Shown: piece after piece, positions 1-9,991 of the stretch | Numbering within the stretch: the stretch's first letter is position 1 | How the letters are laid out: each line of letters opens with the position of its first letter | Assembly (NCBI GenBank): GCA_963575645.1 | Contig: OY754471.1 | Span: 36,588,401 to 36,652,400, forward strand | DNA length: 64,000 bases | DNA from: Xanthostigma xanthostigma | Lineage: Eukaryota > Arthropoda > Insecta > Raphidioptera > Raphidiidae | Reading direction: 5' to 3' | Position numbers and translations under genes: made by a program | The notes under the pieces: model-generated | What the model was told of the DNA's origin: nothing | Databases searched by the model: none | What the model saw: only the letters and a program-made list of their open reading frames with translations

Positions 1-334
1 CAAATTCTTTCTGTTAATATAAAATTATTGTATTTTTTGGTTGAAATGATATTGTATTAAAACGTTTTGAAAAAGAAAGTCGTTCTTTGATTTTGCAAAA
101 CCTACAACAGTGATTCTTGATTGATTATTATGTTTGGATGAAGAATTTCTTTGTAGCATAGGATCAACAACAAAAGCAATACTATGTTGTGTTGACGTTT
201 CGACAATTATTTTTGTCATTTTCGGAGCTCAAGTGCGGTTAAAAATAGTATTTTTGTCAACTTTTATAAATAGAAAATAATACAAGATTATAAATAAGAT
301 GTAAAATGTTACAATATCACTATTTGTTAGTAGT

Positions 335-543
335 AATTTTGTTCCAAAAATATGTATTGAAGGAAATTTATTTGGTTGAGGAACAATTAAAAAATAAGCT
401 TTATCAGAGTATCGTTTGTGGCCAACATTTCGAAAGTCATATTTTCATCCACTGGGAAACGTTGGCCACAAGCGATACTCTGGTAAAGCTTATTTTTCAA
501 TTGTTCCTCAACCAAATAAATCTCCTTCAATATCATTGTTCCT
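335..543. repeat. Foldback MITE, family A copy 1
   Basis: Two arms of about 93 bases (341-433 and 449-543) are inverted copies of each other around a short spacer, so the whole unit folds into a near-perfect hairpin. The arms read GTTCCAAAAATATGTATTGA outward and share GTTGGCCACAAGCGATACTC-type sequence inward. A second copy of the family lies at 3433-3830. No coding capacity; the 85-residue ORF across it is a by-product of the palindrome. Confidence 0.8.
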
Positions 544-559
544 TTTATAATATTGACTG

Positions 560-1008
560 TTGACTCTCACTCTGATAAAATAGTTTTTGATTCTATGCTA
601 TACGAAGAAGTTCTTCATCCAAACATCTTAATACAAAATGTTAAAAGTGCGCGCCAGCAACGATGACGTGAAACCGAGTTGACCTAACAAAGGTTTGGTT
701 CACAGAATGCTGAAACAGAACTGCTGTTGTGAAATGCGAATTGATTCCAACTGCGGTTAAATAAAACGTGTTCTCCTTGTCTAATAACAAAGTACAATAG
801 CGTCAGAGTCAGATGGAGTCCAGTCCTCATTTGACCGAAATTGCGGTTTTGTATTTACTGATAGTGCCGCCTGATAACGTATTAATTAGTGTAAAAGCTA
901 AATGCGCATCACATACATCAGTGTTCAGACTACCAATAAAACTAGCAAGCACTCAATCTATTCAATGTACTGTATGTGTGTTTATCTGCCAGTAGATATT
1001 ATGTTATA
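560..1008. other. No gene recognised
   Basis: Moderately GC-balanced sequence with short overlapping ORFs in several frames. I see no domain, splice-bounded exon or repeat shared with the rest of the window. Confidence 0.4.
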
Positions 1009-1502
1009 CCGGCACTTCAGATGGATATTTGTATTTGTGAATTTGGCATATTTGGCAAACAATTACCATGTGTGGACAGTCTATTTGACAAAGTGTTGGC
1101 CTTATTTGCCTATTTGACAAATAAGGCCAATACCAAATACGCGTTACCGTGCGTTTGTCGGTTTTTCGAGGCACATCAAAGGAGTCAAATACGCAAATAA
1201 ACCGTCCACACAATGGCCATATTCAGAAGCGCACGCGCCGTGAATCTGTAAGGACGTGCAGTATTTTTGTGTTTGTGCTATGAGCGAGAACTGGAACAAT
1301 TACTATTGAAAATGAATTGGGACAATGAAACAGTGCTAAAATTCCTGGAATTTTGACTCTCTGCTGCTAAATGTTTGTGTGTTTGTTATTGACTGCTATG
1401 TGTGGATGGTCGTATTTGCCTCTATTTGCATGTTTGCCTTGAACGTCATATATTTTGCCAAATACAGCAAAAACCCAATAGCGAACACAAATAGCCATGT
1501 GA
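1009..1502 (+). mobile_element. TIR MITE, family B copy 1
   Basis: Begins with GGCACTTCA and ends with the inverse of ACATGGCTATTTGT. The interior contains a short palindrome (TTGGCCTTATTTGCC and its complement). The same sequence occurs at 37263-37764 in the same orientation and at 34701-35266 inverted. It carries no transposase. The short terminal inverted repeats and length of about 500 bp suggest a non-autonomous cut-and-paste element. Its 3' end is slightly shortened here. The superfamily is not certain, as I could not find a clean target-site duplication. Confidence 0.75.
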
Positions 1503-1767
1503 AATATTTGAATTCGGACATTGCCCGAAGTAAATGCACAAAACTAGTTTTGAGCGACGAATATTTCTCAAAACCGAAATCTTACATTTAATCGGGTAAT
1601 TGAGTGTTAATAATTGAGTTAAACTAGTTTTGCACACTTTCAATTGCACAAAACTGGTTCTGTATCTTTCTGAACGAACAGTACTAGTTCTGACTGTTCC
1701 ATTTAATCAACGTCTGAAATAACTAAAAACTATAAAATAATTTCTTTACAGATTTTTAATTTGTAGG

Positions 1768-1893
1768 ATTTGAAACGAAAAACGTGGTGCGCATTCTTCG
1801 TTTTATCTCATAAATAGATTTTTTCACTGATAGCTACTCTCTCTACACTTCTTATATAACTATCGCATGCACCCCACGTTTTTCGTTTCAAAT
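1768..1893. mobile_element. Small palindromic MITE
   Basis: A 126 bp unit whose ends are inverted copies: ATTTGAAACGAAAAACGTGG at the left and its complement at the right. No coding content. No second copy was seen in the window. Confidence 0.65.
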
Positions 1894-1899
1894 TAAATA

Positions 1900-2250
1900 A
1901 AGTATGTGCAAGTGGAAAATACCAACATTTTTAAGCAATACAGCCGTGAATGTTGTTCCAATAGAAAACATAATACAATTTGATGATTTACTTTTCAAAG
2001 TACAAAACATTTTCAGATATTATAAACATAATACCCACAAAAAGTTATAACATTTTAGAACGTTCACGCCTCTTTGGAAATCGAAAATTTGAACATCAAA
2101 AGAAAATTCTTCCAAAATACACATACTTATAGGTAAATAAAAACCTTTCCACATAGTGCAAAAATGATGTACCTACAATATAAAACATACCGATTGATAG
2201 GGCTGTACAAATTAGATCTAAGTTCGAGTATTCTATTGGAAACATTCTTT
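1900..2250. other. No gene recognised
   Basis: AT-rich sequence with no ORF, domain or repeat that I can support. Confidence 0.4.
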
Positions 2251-2253
2251 GCT

Positions 2254-2505
2254 TAAATACACAGAGCAAAACGTGTATGTAGTTTCACTCTGAGCAGAAT
2301 GACGCCATGTTGGTTTGTGGGCGTTTGTTCATGTCTCTCAAGTGACCAAATACTGTTTCCTGATTGGTTCTTGCTCAAAACAAGCAGAGGACATAGCAAG
2401 AAAAATAGTCCCTGTTCTAATTTTAAAATCTATGTTGTGAGCTAGCGGGCGAGCCCGCAGTGACGTCATTTCCAGCCTTGTACCCAGCTTCGTTTGCAGC
2501 GGCCT
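2254..2505 (-). mobile_element. TTAA-type MITE, family C, partial copy
   Basis: Inverted partial copy of the element seen whole at 60699-61159. It ends in GCAGCGGCC on the plus strand and contains the shared blocks GCAGTGACGTCATTTCCAGC and GAGCAGAATGACGCCATG. One terminus is missing. This shows the family is dispersed, with at least three members in 64 kb. Confidence 0.75.
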
Positions 2506-2509
2506 TTAC

Positions 2510-3060
2510 TTTGTTCAGAATTTACTGCGCCGTCGGCATAGAAACAAAAGTATGTACACCCCTTAAATTTTATGACAGTTCTTTCAGAAATCCAGTTTAA
2601 TTTTTTGAGACTCCTTTCCGTCAGACTATACCGATGGTTCTCCGTTTACGATCGTTCACAGGACACCTGTATACGCACATTTTTTAGTACGTAACGTGAC
2701 TTTTCTCTGTGTATAAACGATCTGTTTATACACGCGGAGATATATGGTGCACGTTTCGGGTAAACACGCGTTCCAAATTTCTTTTCTGGTTGTTTAACAT
2801 TTTTGTTTGATGTGCGTAATAGGTATCGTATAAACGTTTTTTGTGATATTATACATATAGGTAAACTGTATGCATACAGATAGAGTCCTGTACTATATAT
2901 ATACATATAACACGGACACTTTATGGCTGACAACACACCGATCGTACAAATTAATTTTCTAAAGTAAACGCTAAAAAATTATAAGTAAAACTTATTTTGG
3001 CACGGTAGGGTTAGATTGATTCAAGGGTTTGAAAATGTATCGGACGTGTCGCAATGTACG
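2510..3060. other. No gene recognised
   Basis: The interval holds a minus-strand ORF of 96 codons (2646-2936) whose composition is not protein-like and which has no recognisable motif. Nothing else is supported. Confidence 0.35.
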
Positions 3061-3072
3061 TAGGGGAGGACG

Positions 3073-3124
3073 GGGTCAATTGTAACACGGATCAATTGTA
3101 ACACGAGTCAATTTATTGTAACAG
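3073..3124. repeat. Short tandem repeat of GTCAATTGTAACACG
   Basis: Three imperfect 15-17 base copies of the unit GTCAATTGTAACACG lie head to tail. The local GC content is above the flanks. Confidence 0.6.
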
Positions 3125-3432
3125 TGACTATTTTAGTGACATCTACCAACAAAATGAGAACATGAAGTATACTGCATTGATGTACATTCAGATCGGAATA
3201 TCTAATTTAGATCAATATTATGGACAGTTGAGTTTTTTTTAAATGCATTTAAAACAGACAACTTATTATAACCAACAATGTTGAGCTATTGTCGAGGATT
3301 TTTTTTATATTAATTTGAGTTTAGGTCACATAACGCTCTTCTAAGATGATTTTACGTCAGCTTTGTTAATAGCGCAACGCCTAAGTTCAAAAATGAGTTC
3401 GTGAGAGTGTATATATATACCTATATAATATA

Positions 3433-3830
3433 GTTAGTAGAAATTTTGTTCCAAAAATATGTATTGAAGGAGATTTGATTGGTTGAGGAACAAGTTTGAA
3501 ATAAACTTTACCAGAGTATCGCTTGCGGCCAACGTTTCGAAAAATATATTTTCATCAATTAGAAACATCGCAGGATTGTGGACAAAACATTATTTATTTA
3601 GTGTAGGACGTTTTGTCTATATATTGAAAAAGTCTAAATATATAAACGAAACGTCGTACACTAAATAAATAACTTTTTGTCCACAATCCTGCGATTTTTC
3701 TAATTAATTATCTCGATGGACACGATATCTAATATATATATTTTCATCATCAGGGCCTCAATGCAAGTTAAAATAAAGTAAAGCTTATTTCAAACTTGTT
3801 TCTCATAGCGTATATTAAATGTTTTATTTA
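3433..3830. repeat. Foldback MITE, family A copy 2, interrupted
   Basis: Carries both ends of the family at 335-543 (GTTCCAAAAATATGTATTGA and AAGCTTATTTCAAACTTGTT). It is interrupted by an unrelated 149 bp hairpin at 3557-3705. The two sides of the interruption (TATATTTTCATCA on the left and ATATTTTCATCATC on the right) look like a short duplication. Confidence 0.75.
3557..3705. mobile_element. Hairpin element nested in family A
   Basis: A near-perfect palindrome with arms AAATCGCAGGATTGTGGAC and its complement. The inner parts of the arms also match (TTATTTAGTGTA...). It sits inside the family A repeat and is therefore the younger insertion. No coding capacity. Confidence 0.7.
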
Positions 3831-3839
3831 AATGTGCAA

Positions 3840-4490
3840 TCATCCCTGAAACCTCGGAAAATATTAAAAACTGGCAGTTATTATAGTTAAGTAACTAAAT
3901 TTCTGAGTCGGTTTCGATAAAAGTTGGCAATAAAGTAAATTCATTATGTACTTAATCTATATGATGGGTGCTAAGAAAGGGGCGGCTGGTACATGGCTTG
4001 GGGCCTATAGGGCGGCTAAGACTGCAAATCCACTGGACGTATGCGTAACAAAAAATATTGCTTATCAAATTGTGAGCTTAGCTTATCAGAGCCGATTGAG
4101 TGATCCAACACACTGCAGGGTAAACGTAAAAAAAAACAAATTTCCGTAACTATACAGCGATGAAATTGATTTTCATCTCGTTTTGTATGAATAAATAAAT
4201 ATCTGATATTACGCTGCAAACAACTTCTCTATACCTTCATATTTCCAGTACTATGCATATTTTTAAAATATTGCCCGTCTCATTTACGAAAGCAAATATT
4301 ATCTAATACCTAAATATACAGGGTGTACAGTGAACCTTCTGTACAGTTGGAGCAACATTATGTGACGGTCTTGTGTCGTCATTCAACGTTTGTCAACAGG
4401 TATCCCGTCGATTCATGGCACGACAACCCACAGACGTTGTCAATTACAATTCATCACTACAACAATTTCTCGCGAGGCAATTCATCGTAA
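3840..4490. other. No gene recognised
   Basis: AT-rich flank of the LTR fossil, with short ORFs in two frames around 3946-4219. No domain or intron border is convincing. Confidence 0.35.
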
Positions 4491-4495
4491 AATAT

Positions 4496-5144
4496 TGTAA
4501 CAAAACTGTTGTAGTCCGTGGTGAAATAATTTATTTACAATAATAAACGTTTAGCAAAACAGTTCACACAAACGAAAGCGTACTTTTTTAACTTAACAGA
4601 AAATAGTAACGTTAACAGAAACAAAACCAATAGTTTCAATATTATAAAATAGAAGACTAAGTAACAGAAGAATATAAAGTCCTAATTATGTACACAAAAT
4701 ATTTACAACACACAAACACACTGAAGTTTATCTAGTACACTTGTCTATTAACTATATTCGCACGATTATTTGCAACACAGAAGCTATTTATGTAGAACCA
4801 GATTTATATAATTGCACTCAATGGTTTTACACAGTACATTTATCTTCTATCTTAGCAGCTACCTCGGTCTTGCTGTAACGACACTGAACAATTTATTTCA
4901 CAGTTGTCTGTAATCCACTGTACTAACCAACTGACTGACTGACTTGCCAACCACTCCGCTCGCCTTTTATAGCTTCGTCCCCCGCGTGGTAGAATTTTCT
5001 AGAAGCACCGAGATCCTTCCTTTACATGTATCGCCTTTTTCAGGCAACTTGATGAAGGTCGCGTTTTGACTACCTGCTTTCCATTTTGTTGTTGCGAGAA
5101 TAATCCACAGAAAGCATAGTTGTCCCAACAGGGAGCGCGCAACA
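4496..5144 (-). mobile_element. Solo LTR of an LTR retrotransposon
   Basis: A 649 bp long terminal repeat in minus orientation, with TG...CA ends and flanked by the 4 bp direct repeat ATAT (4492-4495 and 5145-5148). On its own strand it contains a TATA-type promoter signal, followed by CAGTCAGTCAGTTGG-type sequence and a late AATAAA signal before the terminal GTTTTGTTACA. It is clearly related to the LTR at 39161-39755. No internal coding region is attached, so this is a recombination-derived solo LTR. The 4 bp duplication and LTR form suit a Ty3/gypsy-type parent. That class is an inference. Confidence 0.85.
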
Positions 5145-5149
5145 ATATT

Positions 5150-5850
5150 ATGTATTCATGATTTTCTAGTTTTTTAAAATTTACATGTGGCCAGACGTAT
5201 CACCCGTTAAAATTTTGTGGAAGGTTGATTGGACAGTGAACACTCTGTATTATTGTATTATATCGTGGATTTCAGGAATTCATCTATGGAATTAATGTAT
5301 TGGAAATCGTTGAATTTTTTCAACAAAAAACATATACCTATTTTTTTATAAACTTGGAATGGAAAATTATAATTATTAATATATTTTGAGTTATTTTAGG
5401 AAGTATTTACTCATTTTACTAAAAAGTTTCAACCTATACCCACTTATGTATAGACAATTTGGTCATCCCTTTGGTTATTTTTGAGATATTATTATTTTCA
5501 TAGAAAACACGTGTTTTTTGAGTATCAATCTGCACGCAGCGGCTAAGGCTCACCTTAAAAGAGGGGGGAAAACTTAGTAAGTACGTTCAGACCTAAACTG
5601 AAAGGATTAAGACAATTTTCAGCTTTCCTCGAATTAATTCCGAATTAACCTCTTCGGACCTGAATTTTATATTTTTGAAACACAAACTATTTTTTAGGGT
5701 GTTGGAATTATTTAGGGTGTAATTAAGGTATATTCAGTGAAAAACTAAATTTAACATTTACAGAACTTTGGAAAATCCTATAACCATTGAAATGGACAAC
5801 AGGTCTAAATATATTTTTTTTATGGTAATCACTGGCATAGTATGTTTAAT
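5150..5850. other. No gene recognised
   Basis: AT-rich, no supported ORF or repeat. Confidence 0.4.
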
Positions 5851-5855
5851 TACTT

Positions 5856-6080
5856 TTTACCCGACTGCGACGAAGCCAAAAGGAAGGGTTATGAGTTTAG
5901 CAGTCTATGATGTATGTATATTTGTATTTACGGATGTTCCACCGTAACGCCTAAATTATTCATCCGATTTTGATAAATAAGGTCTCAATCGATTCGTTAT
6001 TATGGCTCGGTTAACATAGGCTACATTTATTTTTGAATTTTGGTCTCAGGGGTGAGCAAGTTAAAAACAAATAAAAAATA
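5856..6080 (+). repeat. Dispersed repeat with ACCCGACTGCGACGAAGCC head
   Basis: The head ACCCGACTGCGACGAAGCC reappears in degenerate, inverted form near 61680-61712 (CTTCGTCGTAGACGGGT). Both copies carry a 'TTTTGAT(A/G)AAT'-like block about 100 bases inside. This resembles the 3' portion of common insect interspersed repeats. The exact class cannot be fixed here. Confidence 0.45.
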
Positions 6081-6385
6081 AGTTCAAAAGCTAAAACCCT
6101 CCTAACTTACAGTACCAAAACCCATGATTAAGTCGGTCCAGCACGACCAGACATCGAAATTGCAGGCCAGAATTATACTCCAACTGTCACGATTTGCTGT
6201 GACGGTCGTTAATAGTTGCTGGTGGCGGTCTAATGTGCATCACTCCGTTGAATAACATTAGTAAACTCACGAGCAGGCTTTTCTAGTCCGTGCGGGTATA
6301 GTGTGCGCGGTCTTTAAGAGTAAAAAAATATATGAAGAACTTCCTAATTACTGAAATACTTCTATTTCATAGATTTTCTTCATAG

Positions 6386-6469
6386 GAATACACCAAAAGA
6401 CTATTTCGAAGAACAGGAATACACGTTAGAAAAGAACCGTTTCGGTCATCACTGTGATATAGACCCACA
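6386..6469 (+). CDS. Candidate internal exon of unrecognised host gene
   Basis: An 84-base open segment preceded by a pyrimidine-containing acceptor (TTTTCTTCATAG) and followed by the donor GTACGT. The reading that skips the first base begins NTPKDYFEEQEY and ends HHCDID followed by P, a charged, well-mixed peptide unlike translated AT-rich intron. The exon ends two bases into a codon. That phase joins without a stop to the next candidate exon at 6599. No protein family was recognised. The evidence is composition, splice borders and phase agreement only. Further exons, upstream or downstream, were not identified. The alternative is chance open sequence. Confidence 0.45.
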
Positions 6470-6598
6470 GTACGTGATTGTAAATTATATTTAATCAACG
6501 GTTCATTTATATAATTACAAAAACTATAAAACGTAGCGTTCATGGGTTCACGCTAGACGCGTGTGGTCGAATAACAGTTTTTGACACAAAAAAAGTAG

Positions 6599-6696
6599 AC
6601 ACGGTCAACAAATGATGAGTACAGCGAGTGCGCCAGCAGAAGCTACCGAGGGCACTGTTTCAGACCAATTCGAAGACTGCGAGTGTAAATGTCAAG
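6599..6696 (+). CDS. Candidate coding exon, possible first exon
   Basis: A 98-base open segment ending in CAAG before the donor GTCAGT. Read in the phase left by the 6386-6469 segment it gives HGQQ, then MMSTASAPAEATEG, then DQFEDCECKC. The ATG ATG at 6612 has a purine-rich context (CAACAAATG), so this could also be an independent first coding exon with the upstream 6386 segment unrelated. The acceptor AAAAAAAGTAG is weak for an internal exon, which favours the first-exon reading. The alternating Cys pattern (CECKC) suggests a small structural or metal-binding patch, but I do not recognise a family. Local GC content is well above background. Confidence 0.45.
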
Positions 6697-6699
6697 GTC

Positions 6700-7320
6700 A
6701 GTTAATAACTTTGCGCGAACTAATTTTTTACGAAAAACTATTGTACACATGTGTTTTTAAACGTTAATATTACTTTAGATTATCTAAATTATGTAGATTT
6801 TCTCCATAAATGAACTTATTTTGCCCTATAATATTACCCGTATAAATAATGTACTGTGTTTTTCAGAACAATACTCGAGATTTCATATACAAAGATTTAA
6901 AATATCTAAAGAGTACAGGGGATGAAAAATCTGGATTCAAAAATGATAGTTTTATAGATATTTAATTTTCCATTAATTATAACAAATTAATTTTCCGTTA
7001 AGGAGATTGGGTAGGCACTTTTGTGGGGTACGTACTCCTAATTTTATATAATATGGTGTCTATAATAATATACATTTGTTAGATTTATTTATAGCTTGAA
7101 CAAAAGTATTGGCAACGTTGCATTTTCTTTCTCACTTACACATGAATCGCTCTTGCTTTCACTTAGTGTACCATTGGACAGTGCATGAGAGAAACATTCC
7201 TACCTACAGACTTTTGTCCCTACTCTCAAGAGAACACAAGCGGAGAAGAGCAAGCGCGGTTGCCATTTACTTATTGAGAATGTATGTAAAACTCACTAAA
7301 ACGAGATCTTTGTGTTTTAT
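6700..7320. other. No gene recognised
   Basis: The 7109-7324 ORF has a repeat-like composition and ends against the TTAA element that follows. If the 6.4-6.7 kb exons are real, this would be intron. Confidence 0.35.
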
Positions 7321-7324
7321 TTAA

Positions 7325-8029
7325 GGACGTAGTCCTATGTTCAGGCTCGTTTTCAACCTTTATTTCAGAATTTTTTTGATAACAAAATAATGTACAATCA
7401 TTTCAATTTTGTTACATGTTTTTACTGGCATCGTACTAGAAATAAACATTATTATTGATAACTAACAAAATGGCGGTTTTTTTTTTAAAAAACAACGAGA
7501 AAATCGTGATTTTGTCGTTGAAAATCGGTTAAAAAAATAGAAATAATTTGTATAATTAAGTAATTCTAGTACCGGACGGAGCTATTGTTGTGTAGAATAC
7601 CCTGTGCAAAATTGAATGCAATCGGTTGTATACAATTGTTTCAATCACCCGCGCCGCTTACAAAAACGTTGTTTTGAGAAAAACGCGTTTAAAGTTTTGA
7701 TTTCAGATTTCTTACAAAAAAATTAAAATGAATATTTACACTAATCAGCTTTGCCTGGTGTATAGTAAACCTTCCGTTTCTTCAAAGGCATCGGTTTCTG
7801 CTAATTTTTTTGTTCTACTCTGCGAGAGTATAAGGGTAACGTGATAACAATTGAGAGGTAAGAGCAGGTAAAACCGTTGCTGCTCTCGACTATATGCTAT
7901 AGCTTTGTAAATATTTAATATTTCAGTCTAAAATTTTTACAGTATTTTCTCAATATATTATACCTACTTACTAAAAATGTAAAAAAAAATAAATTCGATT
8001 TTCCGAAACCCGAACACCAGACTACGTCC
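7325..8029. mobile_element. TTAA-flanked TIR element
   Basis: A 705 bp unit bounded by TTAA on both sides (7321-7324 and 8030-8033) with imperfect terminal inverted repeats starting GGACGTAGTC. Inner positions of the two ends also agree (TGTTC(A/G)GG). TTAA target duplication is the hallmark of piggyBac-type transposition. The ends do not start with the classical CCC of piggyBac itself, so the assignment is tentative. No transposase ORF. Confidence 0.65.
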
Positions 8030-8033
8030 TTAA

Positions 8034-8790
8034 TAGCTGACTACGTACCTACATGGAAAATTTCTAGTTTTTTTTTCTATCATTTCTAATTAAATTTGAA
8101 AATACATAGTTATTTTTTAAATTAATCCTATTATGACTTTTGATTTTTTTAATTTTCTGTTGTATTACTTATGTCACTATTTGATTGCATGCACTAAAAA
8201 TATATTACATCAACAATGAGATTGTCCATAATGTTCAAAATTTGAGATACGATATAATTATATCACTGAGAATAACATATCTGAAATTTTAATCATTTTG
8301 AATTTTTGACCCAACATCCGTAATATATTTGAAAATGTATCAAAAACCACGACGTGGCCTTGATCTTTTACCGTCTGCACCCTTCATTTGCACCGGCTTT
8401 GCGAGCAAGTATTATAGCTGCGGGTTGGAAATTGCACGAAGCCATTTGTGTGGCCGTATTCTCCCGCTTCTGATTGTTCGTCGTAAATGATTCACAATCA
8501 ATTAGTCAAAGTGTCCAGAGTCAAAAGTTAGAGCCGTGCAGATATACAACACAGTGTAGGTACTATTTGTGGCCAAATAGCAAAAGCGCGTACGTCGACT
8601 CTGCGTTAAAAAGAAGATATAAACGATCAAATTTGAACGTACGGTGACAGCTACGTAATTTAACCTCATATAAATTATATCTAATCAAGGAGGATATAAT
8701 ATAGCTGATAATAGTGTTTTGGGACACTTCCACGACGCATCAATTCCGTGGAAATTCACCGACCGACACATTTTTGGAAGGTTCGTAAGA
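8034..8790. other. No gene recognised, GC-richer patch at 8340-8640
   Basis: 8340-8640 has a raised GC content and no long ORF. It could be an old exon, a regulatory segment or a decayed repeat; I cannot decide. Confidence 0.3.
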
Positions 8791-8794
8791 AATA

Positions 8795-9368
8795 AAAAAC
8801 GAGTGTGCTTTAGATCACACGACTGAAGTAAAATTTCTTCCTGCCATAATTTGTTATTATTCACACGAAAATTCACAAAATTTGAACCTTAAAATGATTT
8901 TACAATTTTATTCACTTTAAACGTAGAATATTAAATGTATTGAACAAAATATTAATTTATAAAATTGTTCAAGAACGAAATGGACAGTCTAATGTAAGAA
9001 GAAAGAAATATAAACGTAAAGATAATGAAAACAAAAATAATACATCGCAATTACTTAGCTCTCGTTGGAATTTAAGTGTAAATCTTTATGAAATATTATT
9101 TAAAGTAGGTTTACAAAACTTTTTTCTGTCACCAGATAACGCCACTGGTAAATAAAGTATGTGTCATTCTGTTGTTAGTACTGCTTATATTTTTGGCCAC
9201 CTGATGGCGCTACTAGCCAGTGAAGTATTTGTCATCCTCTTTCTATCTTCACCAACCTATATCTCCCTCTCAACTTCCGTTCGCCTCGCCCGATCACACG
9301 TAAATCTCTCGTCAGGCATTCACCAGCTTACCCCCCAAGTCAAGCGTGCGTAAAGAAGTTTTACTTCA
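8795..9368 (+). mobile_element. TIR MITE, family D copy 1
   Basis: Ends carry TGAAGTAAAA(T/C)TTCTT and its inverse. The shared flank GTGTGCTTTAGATCACACGA lies at the left. Further copies lie at 51786-52300 (inverted) and 55570-55971, and a related divergent unit at 35636-35905. The interior includes GGCCACCTGATGGCGCTAC, a motif that is tandemly repeated in the 52 kb copy. Two short ORFs inside (8940-9155, 9159-9353) have no recognisable product. Confidence 0.75.
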
Positions 9369-9369
9369 A

Positions 9370-9990
9370 AAAGGTTTACACAGGAAAAACAATAATAATA
9401 ACGTCATCTGTCGGTGTAAAAATGAAAAGCCAAAATGTATTTGTATTCATGTAAATAAGGCTCTTTAGTAAATCGCCTGTCTCACGAACTCCGAAATCTA
9501 ATGATCGCCTGCCAATACTCTTAGCTGTTGAGCGCCTATAAACTACAATCTCTCTCTCTCTCTCTCTCTGTCTCTCAATGCGTCGATTAAGTCATCCAGT
9601 TCATTAGGAATTCACATCTCAATTTTTCACTACAGATAAAGGAGATTGTAGATTATTATAGAAGCTCAACATTATCATTTGTAGTTTATAGTGTCTATAG
9701 ACGTTCGACAACTGAGATTATTATCAATTATCTTTTTGGCTGCATATATGGCGTAATTGTTCGGGGACCAGTAACCTTATTTAAACACGTAAAGGAAAAC
9801 TGTAATGGATTCGACATACGCACCTTTGTCTTTTGACCGTAGATATGCAGTAGGTACGTAATTTACGCACACGTATGCCATCTATAGAGACTCCGACAGT
9901 ATTATAAATGATGAGCAGAAGCTAAGTTATAATTTTCTGGCCTACATAATTACAACATAGTAACGGTCTGTGACCCGAAATAAATTGAAG
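9370..9990. other. No gene recognised; CT microsatellite
   Basis: Contains a (CT)n tract at about 9549-9568. The block TGTTGAGCGCCTATAAACTA beside it recurs in similar form near 16921-16940 and, inverted, near 9684-9712, so it is probably a decayed repeat. Nothing coding. Confidence 0.4.
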
Positions 9991-9991
9991 T

